Source of the DNA: Gallionella sp.
GTDB taxonomy: Bacteria; Pseudomonadota; Gammaproteobacteria; Burkholderiales; Gallionellaceae
Length of the DNA: 64,000 nt
Direction: 5' to 3'
Assembly: GCA_028689145.1 (NCBI GenBank)
Contig: JAQTWT010000010.1
Span: 51,116 to 115,115 of the forward strand
This document shows, one piece after another, positions 34,520 through 45,927 of this stretch. How positions within the stretch are numbered: position 1 is the stretch's first letter; the number at the start of each line of letters is the position of its first letter. The position numbers and the translations under genes are program-made. The notes beneath the pieces are model-generated. The model saw only the letters and a list, made by a program, of their open reading frames with translations, did not search any database and was not told the DNA's origin.

Positions 34520-35167
34520 ATGCAACCAGACCAGCTAATTCAAACCATTGCCATTGCGGCAATCCCGATCCTGTTCGCGATCACGCTGCATGAAGCGGCG
34601 CATGGTTATGTGGCACGCCATTTCGGCGATATGACCGCCTACCAGCAGGGGCGCATCAGCCTGAACCCGTTGCGTCATATCGATCCGGTCGGCACAATCC
34701 TGTTTCCGCTGCTGACCTTGTGGCTGGGCGGTATCCTGTTCGGCTGGGCCAAGCCGGTGCCGGTAAACTTCGCCGCGTTGCGCCGTCCCAAGCAGGATAT
34801 GCTGTGGGTGGCAATTGCTGGGCCGCTGTCGAATTTATTCATGGCGCTGGGTTGGGCATTTCTCTATAAAATGGCGTGGTTTTTCCCGGATAATTATTTT
34901 GCCGAGCCGCTGATGGGCATGGCCGAATGGGGGATCAGAATCAACGTGGTGCTGATGGTGCTGAATATGCTGCCGCTACCGCCGCTGGATGGCGGGCGCG
35001 TCGCGGTCAGCCTGTTGCCGCATCGTCAGGCGTTCCAGTTGGCTAAAATAGAGCCTTACGGCATGTTCATCCTGATTTTTATGGCGATCACGCCGGTGCT
35101 AAGCTTGATACTCTCGCCGCTGGCGAATCTGATGTTTAAATTGATTTCATTGTTGTTTGGAATTTGA
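34520..35167 (+). CDS. Site-2 protease family (M50B) membrane protein
   Basis: A 215-residue intramembrane metalloprotease. The zinc motif HEAAH lies at residues 24-28 in the first membrane segment and the second ligand is in NMLPLPPLDGGRV near residue 155. It lacks PDZ domains, unlike RseP in the same window. This small M50 type is a constant neighbour of trpS and scpA in Betaproteobacteria; its substrate is not known. Starts 28 bases after the palindromic repeat and ends 7 bases before trpS. Confidence 0.88.
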   Translation: MQPDQLIQTIAIAAIPILFAITLHEAAHGYVARHFGDMTAYQQGRISLNPLRHIDPVGTILFPLLTLWLGGILFGWAKPVPVNFAALRRPKQDMLWVAIAGPLSNLFMALGWAFLYKMAWFFPDNYFAEPLMGMAEWGIRINVVLMVLNMLPLPPLDGGRVAVSLLPHRQAFQLAKIEPYGMFILIFMAITPVLSLILSPLANLMFKLISLLFGI

Positions 35168-35174
35168 GGGAAAA

Positions 35175-36377
35175 ATGTTTGCTGATCGTGTCTTATCGGG
35201 AATGCGCCCCACCGGAAGTTTGCATCTGGGGCATTACCACGGGGTGCTGAAAAACTGGGTGCAGATGCAGCACGAATACGAATGCCTGTTCTTCGTGGCC
35301 GACTGGCACGCGCTGACCACGCATTACGATACGCCGCAGATCATCGAGCAGAGCGTCTGGGATATGGTGGTGGACTGGCTGGCGGCGGGGGTTGATCCGG
35401 CTCACGCCACGCTGTTCATCCAGTCGCGCGTGCCGGAACACGCCGAGTTGCATTTGCTGCTGTCGATGATTACCCCGCTGGGTTGGCTTGAGCGCATGCC
35501 GACCTACAAGGATCAGCAGGAAAAACTGAGCGGAAAAGATCTCTCTACTTACGGATTTCTCGGTTATCCGCTGTTGCAAAGCGCGGACATCCTGATTTAC
35601 CGTGCCACGCAAGTGCCGGTGGGCGAGGATCAGGTGCCGCATATCGAATTCACCCGCGAGATCGCGCGCCGCTTTAACCACATCTACGGGCGCGAGCCGG
35701 GTTTCGAGGAAAAAGCCGGGGCGGCGGTTAAAAAACTCGGCAGCAAAAAAGCCAAGCTGTATGCCGAGCTGCGCACCCGTTATCAGGAGCAGGGCGACGA
35801 CGAAGCGTTGCAGTCCGGGAAAGCGTTGTTGGATGAGCAGCAGAGCCTGAGCCACGGTGACCGTGAGCGCCTGTTCGGCTATCTTGAAGGCAGTGGCAAG
35901 ATGATTCTGTCCGAGCCGCAAGCGATGCTCACCGCCGCATCGAAAATGCCCGGGTTGGATGGTCAAAAGATGTCCAAGTCCTACGAAAACACCATCACGT
36001 TGCGCGAAGACGAGGCCAGCGTTGGCAAGAAAATCCGCACCATGCCGACCGACCCGGCGCGCATCCGCCGCACCGATGCAGGCGATCCAGCCAAATGCCC
36101 GGTGTGGCAGTTGCATCATGTGTATTCCAACGAACAGACCAAGCAATGGGTGCAGCAGGGGTGCCGCAGTGCGGGTATCGGTTGCATCGAATGCAAACAG
36201 CCGGTGATCGACGCGGTGCTCGAAGAACAGCGCCCGATGCGCGAACGCGCGCAACTGTATCTGGACGACCCGGCACTGGTGCGCAACATCATCGCCGACG
36301 GCTGCGAAAAGGCGCGCAAACTGGCCACCGAGACCATGCGCGATGTGCGCGAGGCGATGGGCTTGAGCTACGGCTGA
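35175..36377 (+). CDS. trpS: Tryptophan--tRNA ligase
   Basis: A 400-residue class I synthetase. HIGH motif is HLGH at residues 17-20 (SGMRPTGSLHLGHYHG) and KMSKS is at residues 265-269 (GQKMSKSYENT). It is about 65 residues longer than the E. coli enzyme; the extra length is mainly an insertion around residues 185-240 (KKLGSKKAKLYAELRTRY region), usual in betaproteobacterial TrpS. Start chosen at the ATG at 35175, with GAGGG before it. Followed directly by scpA. Confidence 0.95.
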   Translation: MFADRVLSGMRPTGSLHLGHYHGVLKNWVQMQHEYECLFFVADWHALTTHYDTPQIIEQSVWDMVVDWLAAGVDPAHATLFIQSRVPEHAELHLLLSMITPLGWLERMPTYKDQQEKLSGKDLSTYGFLGYPLLQSADILIYRATQVPVGEDQVPHIEFTREIARRFNHIYGREPGFEEKAGAAVKKLGSKKAKLYAELRTRYQEQGDDEALQSGKALLDEQQSLSHGDRERLFGYLEGSGKMILSEPQAMLTAASKMPGLDGQKMSKSYENTITLREDEASVGKKIRTMPTDPARIRRTDAGDPAKCPVWQLHHVYSNEQTKQWVQQGCRSAGIGCIECKQPVIDAVLEEQRPMRERAQLYLDDPALVRNIIADGCEKARKLATETMRDVREAMGLSYG

Positions 36378-36382
36378 TAGCG

Positions 36383-37189
36383 ATGAACGACCCGCAACTC
36401 CAACTGATTCCTTTTGCGCATGTCCACGGCGAGCCGATGATGGCTTTGCCGCAGGATTTGTATATTCCGCCGGATGCGCTGGAGCTGGTGCTGGTGAACT
36501 TTCAGGGGCCGCTGGATCTGTTGCTGTACCTGATCCGCAAACACAACCTTGATGTGCTGGATATCCCGATGGCGGAGTTGACCCGGCAATACATGGGTTA
36601 CATCGAAATGATGCAGCAGCACCGGCTGGAGCTGGCGGCGGAATATTTGCTGATGGCGGCGGTGCTGATCGAAATCAAATCGCGCATGCTGTTGCCGCGT
36701 ATACCCAAGGTCAGCGAAGAGAGCGGCGAAGACCCGCGTGCCGAGCTGATGCGCCGTTTGCTGGAATATGAACAAATGAAACAGGCCGCGCAAAAGCTTA
36801 ACGAATTGCCGCAGGCCGGGCGTGATTTCGAAATAGTGCAGGTGCTGATTGAGCGCACTGTGAAAGAACGTCTGCCGGAAGTCAGCGTGGAAGACTTGCG
36901 CCAGACTTGGCTGGGATTGCTGGCGCGAGCCAAACTCAACAAACACCACAAGGTGCGCCGCGAGCAACTTTCGGTGCGCGAGCAGATGACGCATGTGTTG
37001 CGCTGCCTGCAGGGCGGGGAATACGTTGCATTTGAGCAGTTGTTTGATCTGGAGAGCGGTGTGCCAAAACTGGTGGTGACCTTTATTGCCATCCTTGAAT
37101 TAGCCAAAGAATATTTAGTCGAAATCCAGCAAAGCGAAATATTTGGGAGTATCTATGTCAGAACCAGTCGAGCTATTACAGCAGAGTGA
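36383..37189 (+). CDS. scpA: Segregation and condensation protein A
   Basis: A 268-residue kleisin subunit of the SMC-ScpAB chromosome condensation complex. The N-terminal motif [20 protein letters not shown] is canonical, and the C-terminal winged helix covers about the last 60 residues ([20 protein letters not shown]). ATG at 36383, 5 bases after the trpS stop. Its 3' end overlaps scpB by 35 bases, which suggests coupled production of the two partners. Confidence 0.95.
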   Translation: MNDPQLQLIPFAHVHGEPMMALPQDLYIPPDALELVLVNFQGPLDLLLYLIRKHNLDVLDIPMAELTRQYMGYIEMMQQHRLELAAEYLLMAAVLIEIKSRMLLPRIPKVSEESGEDPRAELMRRLLEYEQMKQAAQKLNELPQAGRDFEIVQVLIERTVKERLPEVSVEDLRQTWLGLLARAKLNKHHKVRREQLSVREQMTHVLRCLQGGEYVAFEQLFDLESGVPKLVVTFIAILELAKEYLVEIQQSEIFGSIYVRTSRAITAE

Positions 37190-37805
37190 CGTGATTGAAC
37201 TGGAGGTTGCAGCGCCGGACGAGCCTGTCCGGACGGACAATTTGCCCGCGTTGCCTTTGGATACCCAGCAATACAAGCGTGTGCTGGAAACCGCACTGCT
37301 GACCAGTGCCGAACCTTTGCCGCTGAGTGAGCTTAAAAAACTCGGCGACACGGCGCTGGACTATAACCAGATCGAGACCTTGCTCGGCGAAATCGCGCAG
37401 GACTGGCAGGACAGCGGTGTCGAATTGAGCCGCGTGGCGAGCGGTTGGCGGTTCCGCGCCAAGCCGGAAATGCAGGTGTACCTGGACAGGTTGAACCCGC
37501 AGAAGCCGCCGCGCTACTCGCGCGCGGTGCTGGAAACGCTCGCCATCGTTGCCTACCACCAGCCTGTTACACGCGGCGACATCGAGGAAATACGCGGCGT
37601 AGCGGTGTCCTCGCAGATATTGAAAACATTGGAGGCGCGCGGCTGGATCGAAGCCGTCGGCACCCGCGACACACCGGGCAAACCGGAATTATTCGCCACC
37701 ACTAAACAGATGCTCGACGACCTGAATCTGCGCGTGTTGAGCGATCTGCCGTCGCTGGACGAAATCGGCGCGTTGCTGGAGCAGGAAGCAACCAAAACGG
37801 AATGA
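37155..37805 (+). CDS. scpB: Segregation and condensation protein B
   Basis: A 216-residue ScpB, a tandem winged-helix protein that dimerises and binds ScpA. The family core is [20 protein letters not shown] and [20 protein letters not shown]. Start taken at the ATG at 37155 (SEPVEL), GGGAG 6 bases upstream. It overlaps the scpA end by 35 bases in another frame. No rsuA/rluB-type pseudouridine synthase follows, although such a gene often does. Confidence 0.95.
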   Translation: MSEPVELLQQSDVIELEVAAPDEPVRTDNLPALPLDTQQYKRVLETALLTSAEPLPLSELKKLGDTALDYNQIETLLGEIAQDWQDSGVELSRVASGWRFRAKPEMQVYLDRLNPQKPPRYSRAVLETLAIVAYHQPVTRGDIEEIRGVAVSSQILKTLEARGWIEAVGTRDTPGKPELFATTKQMLDDLNLRVLSDLPSLDEIGALLEQEATKTE

Positions 37806-37846
37806 TGCCGGTTCCTGTATGAAAATTCAGGTTTGAAAATCCGGCC

Positions 37847-38623
37847 ATGAAAAAAATCCAATCCCGCGATAATCCTTTTTTCAAGGAACTTCTCAAACTT
37901 ACCAGTTCGGCGCGGCAACGCGGCAAAGCGCACCAGACCCTGCTGGACGGTGCGCATTTGCTGGCTTCCTATCTGGATGTCGGAATGCTGCCGCAGCATA
38001 TTTTGCTGAACGCCGCCGCGTTGCACGACGCGGAAATATCGGCATTGATCGAACGTGCCGCATGTGTGCCGGTCACGCAACTGGATGACAAGTTATTCGC
38101 GGAACTCAGCGAGCTGAAAACACCGACCGGCCTGCTCGCAATGATCGACTTGCCGCAACCGTCAGGAATGTTAGCCGAGAGCCGCTTCGCGTTGCTGCTG
38201 GAGGATATTCAAGACCCCGGCAATCTCGGCTCGATGTTGCGTTCGGCGGCAGCGGCGGGGTGCGATGCGGTGTTTCTGTCCGCGGGCTGCGCCGATGCAT
38301 GGTCGCCCAAAGTGTTGCGTGCCGCGATGGGCGGGCATTTTGCGCTGGATATTCACGAGCGGCAGGATTTGCCGGGCATAGCCAAGGCATTCCCCGGAAC
38401 GCTGCTGGCGACCAGCTTGCACGCCACGCGCAGCCTGTATGACTGCGATTTGCGCGGCAGCGTGGCATTTTTGATCGGCAACGAAGGGGCGGGGTTGTCT
38501 GATGAGCTATTGAGTTTGTCCACCCGGCAAATCTTTATCCCGATGCCGGGCAAGGTCGAGTCGCTAAACGCCGCGGCGGCAACCGCAATCTGTTTGTTTG
38601 AAACCGTGCGGCAACGGTTGTAG
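37847..38623 (+). CDS. SpoU/TrmH-family RNA 2'-O-methyltransferase
   Basis: A 258-residue SPOUT methyltransferase of the TrmH/RlmB group: an N-terminal substrate-binding part (residues 1-100), then the knotted SAM-binding domain with motifs ILQDIQDPGNLGS-like (LLLEDIQDPGNLGSMLRSA), FLIGNEGAGLSDE and the C-terminal PMPGKVESLNAAAA. It modifies 2'-OH of rRNA or tRNA; the exact target cannot be read. Located 41 bases after scpB and before the rpsB promoter. Confidence 0.87.
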   Translation: MKKIQSRDNPFFKELLKLTSSARQRGKAHQTLLDGAHLLASYLDVGMLPQHILLNAAALHDAEISALIERAACVPVTQLDDKLFAELSELKTPTGLLAMIDLPQPSGMLAESRFALLLEDIQDPGNLGSMLRSAAAAGCDAVFLSAGCADAWSPKVLRAAMGGHFALDIHERQDLPGIAKAFPGTLLATSLHATRSLYDCDLRGSVAFLIGNEGAGLSDELLSLSTRQIFIPMPGKVESLNAAAATAICLFETVRQRL

Positions 38624-38650
38624 CCGGGATGCAATTTGTGAGGATTGAGG

Positions 38651-38679
38651 TTGAGGGAAGTGCGGCTTAGTGCTAGAAT
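38651..38679 (+). promoter_or_regulatory. Sigma-70 promoter of rpsB-tsf
   Basis: TTGAGG (38651) and TAGAAT (38674) with a 17-base spacer. The predicted start near 38686 leaves a leader of about 105 bases before rpsB, long enough for the S2 autoregulatory structure known from other Proteobacteria; I do not claim a specific fold. Confidence 0.6.
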
Positions 38680-38790
38680 GCGCGCCGCTTCGGAATAGTC
38701 CGGAGCTAATTTCCCGCTCGCGCAAGTTGGGGTGCTCGTAAGAGTCAGGCTGGCGAGTGGTAGTTTATAACCCTCACATTAGGAGTTTTC

Positions 38791-39522
38791 ATGGCTGTAA
38801 CTATGCGTCAAATGCTGGAGGCCGGTGTTCATTTCGGCCATCAAACACGTTTCTGGAATCCCAAGATGGCACCGTTCATCTTCGGTCACCGCAACAAGAT
38901 TCACATCATCAACCTGGAAAAAACCGTCACGCTGTTTGCCGAAGCCGAGGCTTTCGTGCGCAAACTGTCGGCCAAAAAGGGCACAATTTTGTTTGTCGCG
39001 ACCAAGCGTCAGGCGCGCGATATTCTGCAGGAAGAAGCGGTTCGCGCCGGTTCGCCGTTCGTTAACCACCGCTGGTTGGGCGGTATGCTGACCAACTACA
39101 AGACTGTGCAACTGTCCATCAAGCGCCTGCGCGAGTTGGAGCAGATGACTGCCGACGGCACGAATGAGAAGGTTTCCAAGAAAGAAGCGCTGATGATGAA
39201 GCGCGAACTGGAAAAGCTGGATCGCAGTCTGGGCGGTATCAAGGATATGCCGGGTTTGCCGGCCGCGCTGTTCGTGATCGACGTTGGTTACCAGAAGGGT
39301 GCCATTGTTGAAGCGCAAAAACTGGGCATCCCGGTGATCGGTATTGTTGATACCAATAATTCCCCGCTTGGCGTGGATTACATCATTCCTGGTAACGACG
39401 ATTCCACTCAGGCAATTCGTTTGTACGCACGCGGTATCGCCGATGCAGTGCTGGAAGGCCGCGCTCAAGCCATGAACGAACTGGTTGAGCAAGTGGCAGA
39501 TGCAGCAGAACAGGCGGCTTAA
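38791..39522 (+). CDS. rpsB: 30S ribosomal protein S2
   Basis: A 243-residue S2 with the usual N-terminus ([20 protein letters not shown]) and the [20 protein letters not shown] and [16 protein letters not shown] segments. S2 is a late-binding small-subunit protein needed for S1 attachment. TAGGAG precedes the ATG. It heads the translation/envelope super-cluster and is separated from tsf by a hairpin terminator. Confidence 0.98.
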   Translation: MAVTMRQMLEAGVHFGHQTRFWNPKMAPFIFGHRNKIHIINLEKTVTLFAEAEAFVRKLSAKKGTILFVATKRQARDILQEEAVRAGSPFVNHRWLGGMLTNYKTVQLSIKRLRELEQMTADGTNEKVSKKEALMMKRELEKLDRSLGGIKDMPGLPAALFVIDVGYQKGAIVEAQKLGIPVIGIVDTNNSPLGVDYIIPGNDDSTQAIRLYARGIADAVLEGRAQAMNELVEQVADAAEQAA

Positions 39523-39540
39523 GTTTCAGCAAGGCGCATA

Positions 39541-39563
39541 AAGGGGCGCGAGCCCCTTTTTTT
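39541..39563 (+). terminator. Intrinsic terminator/attenuator between rpsB and tsf
   Basis: AAGGGGC-GCGA-GCCCCTT, a 7-bp stem with a GNRA-type loop, then a run of seven T in total. As in E. coli it probably ends part of the rpsB transcripts while some read through to tsf. Confidence 0.8.
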
Positions 39564-39586
39564 ATAAGTATTTTACGGAGTTGAAG

Positions 39587-40486
39587 ATGGCAGAAATTAC
39601 TGCAAGTATGGTTAAAGAACTGCGCGAGATGACCGGTCTCGGCATGATGGAATGCAAAAAAGCGCTGGTTGAGGCTGGCGGCAATTTGAAAGCTGCTGAA
39701 GAACAATTGCGTATCAAGAGCGGTGCCAAGGCCAGCAAAGCGGCCAGCCGTGTGACTGCCGAAGGTGTGGTTACTACCTTTATTTCGAATGACGGCAAGA
39801 CCGGCGCGGTGGTGGAAGTGAATTGCGAGACAGACTTTGTCGCCAAGAACGATGACTTCGTGGCATTCGCCAAAAACGCCGCCGAGACTGTGGCGAAAGG
39901 CAATCCAGCTGATATGGATGCGCTGTCCGGTATGGCACTGGTCAACGGTTCTGGCAGCGTGGATGAAGTGCGCAAGGCGCTGGTGATGAAGCTGGGCGAG
40001 AACGTTACTATCCGCCGTTTCGAGCGTTATGCGACTAGCACCGGCAAGTTGTCGAGCTATCTGCACGGCAGCAAAATCGGCGTGCTGCTGGATTTCACCG
40101 GCGGCGACGAAACACTGGGCCGCGACCTTGCTATGCATATTGCCGCAAGCAAGCCGAAATCGATTGATGCTTCCGGTGTGAATCCGGTCGATATCGAGAC
40201 CGAACGCCGTATCGCTATCGAGAAGGCGCGTGAAGGCGGCAAGCCGGAAGCGATGCTGGAAAAAATTGCCGATGGCACGGTGCAGAAATTCCTCAAAGAA
40301 GTTACGCTGCTGGGGCAGGTGTTTGTCAAGGCCGAAGACGGCAAGCAGACTATCGAGCAGTTGCTGAAGAGCAAAGGCGCATCGGTGACCGCGTTCCAAA
40401 TGTTTGTAGTGGGAGAGGGCATCGAGAAGAAGGTCGAAGACTACGCGGCTGAAGTGGCTGCTGCCGCTGCTGCCGCATTGGGTTAA
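39587..40486 (+). CDS. tsf: Elongation factor Ts
   Basis: A 299-residue EF-Ts, the nucleotide exchange factor of EF-Tu. The N-terminal motif [20 protein letters not shown] and the core [15 protein letters not shown] are canonical. The ATG at 39587 is chosen because CGGAG lies 6 bases before it, rather than the in-frame TTG at 39581. Follows rpsB across an intrinsic terminator and is followed by pyrH 7 bases later. Confidence 0.98.
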   Translation: MAEITASMVKELREMTGLGMMECKKALVEAGGNLKAAEEQLRIKSGAKASKAASRVTAEGVVTTFISNDGKTGAVVEVNCETDFVAKNDDFVAFAKNAAETVAKGNPADMDALSGMALVNGSGSVDEVRKALVMKLGENVTIRRFERYATSTGKLSSYLHGSKIGVLLDFTGGDETLGRDLAMHIAASKPKSIDASGVNPVDIETERRIAIEKAREGGKPEAMLEKIADGTVQKFLKEVTLLGQVFVKAEDGKQTIEQLLKSKGASVTAFQMFVVGEGIEKKVEDYAAEVAAAAAAALG

Positions 40487-40493
40487 TCGCATC

Positions 40494-41213
<720 letters not shown>

Positions 41214-41227
41214 AGCAGGAGCAAGGC

Positions 41228-41785
41228 ATGATTACTGACATCAAGAAAACTACCGAACAAAAAATGCAAAAGTCGCTGGATGCACTGAAAGCCGACTTGG
41301 GTAAGGTACGCACCGGACGTGCACACACCGGTCTGCTGGATCATGTGACAGTGGATTACTACGGCAATCCGACGCTGATCACGCAAGTCGCCAATGTCAC
41401 ACTGATCGACTCGCGTACCATCGGCGTGCAACCTTGGGAAAAGAATATGGTCGGCCCGGTCGAGCGCGCGATTCGCGATGCGGATCTGGGATTGAATCCG
41501 GCGACTAATGGCGATCTGATTCGCGTGCCGATGCCGATGCTGACCGAAGAGCGGCGCCGCGATCTGATCAAGGTGATCAAGTCCGAAGGCGAGACTGCCA
41601 AGGTGGCGGTACGCAATATCCGTCGCGATGCAAACCATACACTCAAGGAAGCACTCAAGAATAAAGAGATTGCCGAAGACGTGGAGCGGCGTTTGCAGGA
41701 TGAAGTACAGAAGTTAACCGATCGTTTTGTCATTGAAATCGACAAAGCATTGGCTGCCAAAGAAACCGATCTGATGGCCGTTTAG
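41228..41785 (+). CDS. frr: Ribosome recycling factor
   Basis: A 185-residue RRF, exactly the common length when started at the ATG at 41228 (AGGAG 6 bases before). It contains the conserved [15 protein letters not shown] and [15 protein letters not shown] segments and the C-terminal helix [12 protein letters not shown]. With EF-G it splits post-termination ribosomes. A longer frame from 41210 overlaps pyrH and is not preferred. Confidence 0.97.
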   Translation: MITDIKKTTEQKMQKSLDALKADLGKVRTGRAHTGLLDHVTVDYYGNPTLITQVANVTLIDSRTIGVQPWEKNMVGPVERAIRDADLGLNPATNGDLIRVPMPMLTEERRRDLIKVIKSEGETAKVAVRNIRRDANHTLKEALKNKEIAEDVERRLQDEVQKLTDRFVIEIDKALAAKETDLMAV

Positions 41786-41805
41786 TTCCAACGGAACTTG
41801 GAATA

Positions 41806-42570
41806 ATGGCCAATCTCCTACCGAGTTCCACCTGCACTATCCCAGACATAGCCAGTGTTCCGCGCCATATTGCCGTTATTATGGACGGCAATGGTCGCTG
41901 GGCCAAACAGCGTTTTATGCCGCGTGTGGCCGGGCATCAGCGCGGGGTGGAATCGTTGCGCGAAGTGGTGGTTGCCTGCCGTGATCTGGGTGTCGAGTAT
42001 CTGACGGTATTCGCCTTCAGCAGCGAAAACTGGCGGCGTCCCGCCGATGAAGTGTCTTTTTTGATGACGCTGTTCCTGAAAATGTTGGAGCGCGAAGTTA
42101 CCAAGCTGCACAAAAACAATATACGCCTGAAAATCATCGGGGACCGCAGCCGTTTCGATGACAAGCTACGGCAGACCATGCAGGATGCCGAGCAGCTGAC
42201 CGCCGCCAATACCGCATTGACACTGACGATCGCCGCCAATTACGGCGGTCGCTGGGATGTGATGCATGCGGTGCAAACCATGCTCAAAGAGCATCCTGAT
42301 CTTGCGCAAACCTTTACCGAAACAGACCTCCAACCCTACCTGTCGATGAGCGATGCACCCGAGCCGGACTTGTTTATCCGTACCGGCGGCGAGCAACGCA
42401 TCAGCAACTTCATGTTGTGGCAACTGGCTTATACCGAACTGTATTTCACCGATATCCTGTGGCCTGCCTTTGGTCGCAAGGAACTGGAAACGGCGATCGG
42501 CTCCTATAAAAAGCGTGAACGGCGCTTTGGTCGTACCAGCGAACAATTAAAGGGTGAGAACAGTGCTTAA
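41806..42570 (+). CDS. uppS: Isoprenyl transferase (undecaprenyl diphosphate synthase)
   Basis: A 254-residue cis-prenyltransferase making the C55 lipid carrier for peptidoglycan and LPS. The substrate motif VIMDGNGRWAKQR carries the catalytic Asp at residue 27; the C-terminal signature DLFIRTGGEQRISNFMLWQ is complete. It starts 20 bases after frr and its end overlaps cdsA by 8 bases. Confidence 0.96.
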   Translation: MANLLPSSTCTIPDIASVPRHIAVIMDGNGRWAKQRFMPRVAGHQRGVESLREVVVACRDLGVEYLTVFAFSSENWRRPADEVSFLMTLFLKMLEREVTKLHKNNIRLKIIGDRSRFDDKLRQTMQDAEQLTAANTALTLTIAANYGGRWDVMHAVQTMLKEHPDLAQTFTETDLQPYLSMSDAPEPDLFIRTGGEQRISNFMLWQLAYTELYFTDILWPAFGRKELETAIGSYKKRERRFGRTSEQLKGENSA

Positions 42571-43393
42571 GTTACGCGTAATTACCGCTATCGTTTTGCT
42601 TGGACTGTTGTTGGCAGCGCTGTTTTTATTACCGTCTGCCGTGTGGGCGGTGTTGGTAGTCGTGATGGTATGGCAAGGTGCGGTGGAATGGGCGCGGCTA
42701 TCTGGATTTGTCGGCCGTAAGGCCACGCTCTACTGGTTATTGACTCTGTCATGGATGCTGGCCCTGTTGTGGCTGGATGCCGATGCAGGCGCGGCACAGC
42801 AGGTCTATGTACATCTGGCTGTGTATCTGGTGGCTGCTTTATTGTGGTTGGTGATCGTGCCTAGCTGGCTGATCACAGGCTGGAAAGTCAAACAGCCTTT
42901 GCTGATGGCGCTGGTGGGTTGGGCGGTATTAATTCCCACCGGCTTGGCTCTGCTGGATTTGCGTGCGGCTGATCCAAGTCCGTGGATGTTGCTGTTCGTG
43001 ATGTGTCTGGTGTGGGTTGCAGACATCTCTGCATACTTTGCCGGGCGGCGTTTTGGCAAGAACAAACTCGCGCCCGAAATCAGTCCGGGCAAGACTTGGG
43101 AAGGTGTAGCGGGCGCGGTATTCGGCGTGTCTCTGTATGTGGTGTTGGTATGGAGTTTCAGCCCGCATTTCTCTCATCGCGAAATATTGCCGCCGTTGCT
43201 GCTGGCCGCTTGGTGGTGGGTTGTGCTGGCGGTGATCGGCGACTTGTTCGAATCGGCGGTTAAGCGGCAGGCCGGAGTAAAGGATAGCGGTGCGTTGCTG
43301 CCGGGGCACGGTGGATTGCTGGATCGTATTGATGCGCTGACTTCAACTCTGCCACTTGCTGCGCTGGCGTTGCTGATGCAGCAGCTCGGTTAG
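42563..43393 (+). CDS. cdsA: Phosphatidate cytidylyltransferase
   Basis: A 276-residue membrane enzyme forming CDP-diacylglycerol for phospholipid synthesis. Several hydrophobic helices are followed by the signature region: FAGRRFGKNKLAPEISPGKT and, near the C-terminus, KRQAGVKDSGALLPGHGGLLDR. GTG at 42563 is chosen, with AAGGG about 8 bases before it; another GTG at 42554 lacks a site. It overlaps the uppS end. Confidence 0.94.
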   Translation: MLKLRVITAIVLLGLLLAALFLLPSAVWAVLVVVMVWQGAVEWARLSGFVGRKATLYWLLTLSWMLALLWLDADAGAAQQVYVHLAVYLVAALLWLVIVPSWLITGWKVKQPLLMALVGWAVLIPTGLALLDLRAADPSPWMLLFVMCLVWVADISAYFAGRRFGKNKLAPEISPGKTWEGVAGAVFGVSLYVVLVWSFSPHFSHREILPPLLLAAWWWVVLAVIGDLFESAVKRQAGVKDSGALLPGHGGLLDRIDALTSTLPLAALALLMQQLG

Positions 43394-43396
43394 CAC

Positions 43397-44572
43397 ATGC
43401 AAAACTTAACCATCCTCGGCGCTACCGGCAGTATCGGCACCAGCACGCTGGATGTGGTGGCACGCCATCCCGGTAAATTCAATATCATCGCCTTGACAGC
43501 AAACCGCCAAGCCGATTTACTATTCCGGCAATGTCGGCAATTCAAGCCGCAATATGCGGTGCTGCTGGATGAAGCCGCCGCCGCACAATTGCGTCTATGG
43601 GTGCGTGAAGCCGGTTTGAACACCGAGGTATTGAGCGGTGCCGGAGCTTTGGAACAAGTTTCCGTGCTGTCGGAAGTCGATACGGTGATGGCTGCCATTG
43701 TCGGTGCGGCAGGCCTGCAGCCGACGCTGGCAGCGGCGCGTGCCGGCAAGAAAATCCTGCTGGCGAACAAGGAAACGCTGGTGATGGCGGGTAACGTGTT
43801 CATGGATGCGGTGCGTGCCAGCGGTTCGGTATTGCTGCCGATCGACAGCGAACACAACGCGATCTTCCAGGCGCTGCCGCGCGACTACAACGGAGATATG
43901 GCAAGCAACGGCGTGCGCCGTATTCTGCTGACTGCCTCGGGCGGACCGTTTCGCAACACGCCGTTTGCCGAGTTGCAGCATGTCACACCGGAGCAAGCCT
44001 GCGCGCACCCCAACTGGGTGATGGGGCGCAAGATTTCGGTGGATTCGGCGAGCATGATGAACAAGGGTCTGGAGGTCATCGAGGCGCACTGGTTGTTCAA
44101 TGCGGGTGCCGATGATATTCAGGTGGTGGTGCATCCGCAGAGCGTCATCCATTCGCTGGTCGAATATGTGGACGGCTCGGTATTGGCCCAACTCGGCAAT
44201 CCAGACATGCGCATCCCGATTGCTTACGGTCTGGCTTATCCAGAGCGTATTGATGCAGGGGTCGCAGCGCTCGATCTGTTCAAAGTGGCGACGATGAATT
44301 TCTCCGCGCCCGATTTCGAGCGTTTCCCCTGTTTGGCGCTGGCCTATCAGGCCTTGCGTGCGGCGGGTACCGCGCCGGCAATCTTGAACGCCGCGAACGA
44401 GGTGGCCGTGGCAGCTTTTCTCGATAAGCAGATTTCTTTCCTGTCGATACCGCGTGTCATTGAGGATGTGTTGAATGCACTGACGGCTAATGCGGTCCGC
44501 AGTCTGGACGATGTGCTGGGCGCGGATGCCGAAGCGCGCCGTGTCGCGCGGCAGCGAATCAGTTCATCATGA
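43397..44572 (+). CDS. dxr: 1-deoxy-D-xylulose 5-phosphate reductoisomerase
   Basis: A 391-residue enzyme of the non-mevalonate isoprenoid pathway that converts DXP to MEP. The NADPH-binding motif [13 protein letters not shown] is at residues 7-19; [10 protein letters not shown] and the metal/substrate segment [13 protein letters not shown] are intact. It feeds precursor supply for the uppS product encoded two genes upstream. Overlaps rseP by 4 bases (ATGA). Confidence 0.97.
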   Translation: MQNLTILGATGSIGTSTLDVVARHPGKFNIIALTANRQADLLFRQCRQFKPQYAVLLDEAAAAQLRLWVREAGLNTEVLSGAGALEQVSVLSEVDTVMAAIVGAAGLQPTLAAARAGKKILLANKETLVMAGNVFMDAVRASGSVLLPIDSEHNAIFQALPRDYNGDMASNGVRRILLTASGGPFRNTPFAELQHVTPEQACAHPNWVMGRKISVDSASMMNKGLEVIEAHWLFNAGADDIQVVVHPQSVIHSLVEYVDGSVLAQLGNPDMRIPIAYGLAYPERIDAGVAALDLFKVATMNFSAPDFERFPCLALAYQALRAAGTAPAILNAANEVAVAAFLDKQISFLSIPRVIEDVLNALTANAVRSLDDVLGADAEARRVARQRISSS

Positions 44573-45924
44573 TTACCTTGCTCGCATTTATCGGCGCGAT
44601 CGCGCTACTGGTGGTGTTCCACGAACTGGGGCATTATTGGGCGGCACGCCGCTGTGGGGTGAAAGTGCTGCGTTTCTCAATAGGTTTTGGTAAGGTGCTT
44701 TACCAGAAACGCTTTGCCGGCAGTGATACCGAGTGGGTGATTTCCGCCATTCCGCTGGGCGGTTACGTCAAGATGCTGGATGAGCGCGAAGGCGAAGTGG
44801 TCGCGCAAGATTTGAAATACGCTTTCAACAGACAGCCGGTGTTGCAACGCATGGCGATCGTGGCGGCAGGGCCGCTGGCGAATTTTTTGCTGGCTATCGT
44901 GTTGTACTGGGCGCTGTTTGTGTACGGCGTACCGGGGTTGAAACCGGTGTTGGGTGAGGTGCCGCAGGGTTCTCCAGCTTCCATCGCGCAGATGCAGGCG
45001 GGCGAAACCATTCTCGGCATCAACGGCGAGGCGATCCCAAGCTGGCAGGAACTGCGCTGGACGCTGCTGGAGTTGGCCCTTCGACAAGGCGAGGTCAAGA
45101 TAGAAGCGCGTAGCGCGCAGGACGAACAACTTTTTCATCTGCTCGACATTAGCAGCTTGGAAGCCAAAGATCTGGATGGTGAATTTCTCGACAAGCTTGG
45201 GTTGTCGCTTTATCGGCCAATCGTCCTGCCTGTGATCGGGCAAATTGCCGAAAACAGTGTGGCGCAAATTGCCGGTTTGCAAGAGGGCGATCACATCTTG
45301 CTGTCCAATGGAGTGGCGATGCAACGCTGGAATGAGGTGGTGGAGGTCGTGCGCGCATCGCCCGGAAAAACAGTGCAGCTTGGTATTTTGCGCGGGGAGC
45401 AGACCTTGAGTATAGCGGTCGTGCCGCAAGCCGTTTCCGAATCCGGTCAAACAGTCGGCAAGATTGGAGCTGCCCCGCAAGTAGATGAAGCGGCATGGCA
45501 AGCGATGTTTACCGAGGTGAGTTATACACCCCTTGATGCGCTTACCCGGTCTTTGCGCAAAACTTGGGAAACTTCTGTCATCAGCCTGAAAATGCTGGGA
45601 AAAATGGTGGTTGGCGAGATTTCGATGAAGAATTTGAGCGGCCCGATCACCATCGCTGATTACGCCGGCCAGTCCGCTGGAATGGGGATGGCGGCTTATT
45701 TGGGATTTCTGGCATTGATCAGTGTTAGCCTTGGCGTACTGAATTTATTGCCTATCCCCTTATTGGACGGGGGACACTTGTTGTATTATGCTGCCGAATT
45801 AGTTAAGGGGAGTCCGGTTCCCGAGCAGATTTGGGAAATCGGTCAGAAAATTGGCATCGCGCTGCTCGGTACGTTGATGATTTTCGCTATATATAACGAC
45901 ATTAATCGCCTAATCTCTGGTTAA
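44569..45924 (+). CDS. rseP: Zinc metalloprotease RseP (site-2 protease)
   Basis: A 451-residue intramembrane protease that releases envelope-stress sigma factor from its anti-sigma and clears signal peptides. HELGH is at residues 18-22, two PDZ domains lie about residues 110-310 ([20 protein letters not shown] and [14 protein letters not shown]), and the second active-site motif is [16 protein letters not shown]. The start overlaps the dxr stop. Followed 3 bases later by bamA. Confidence 0.96.
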   Translation: MITLLAFIGAIALLVVFHELGHYWAARRCGVKVLRFSIGFGKVLYQKRFAGSDTEWVISAIPLGGYVKMLDEREGEVVAQDLKYAFNRQPVLQRMAIVAAGPLANFLLAIVLYWALFVYGVPGLKPVLGEVPQGSPASIAQMQAGETILGINGEAIPSWQELRWTLLELALRQGEVKIEARSAQDEQLFHLLDISSLEAKDLDGEFLDKLGLSLYRPIVLPVIGQIAENSVAQIAGLQEGDHILLSNGVAMQRWNEVVEVVRASPGKTVQLGILRGEQTLSIAVVPQAVSESGQTVGKIGAAPQVDEAAWQAMFTEVSYTPLDALTRSLRKTWETSVISLKMLGKMVVGEISMKNLSGPITIADYAGQSAGMGMAAYLGFLALISVSLGVLNLLPIPLLDGGHLLYYAAELVKGSPVPEQIWEIGQKIGIALLGTLMIFAIYNDINRLISG

Positions 45925-45927
45925 AAC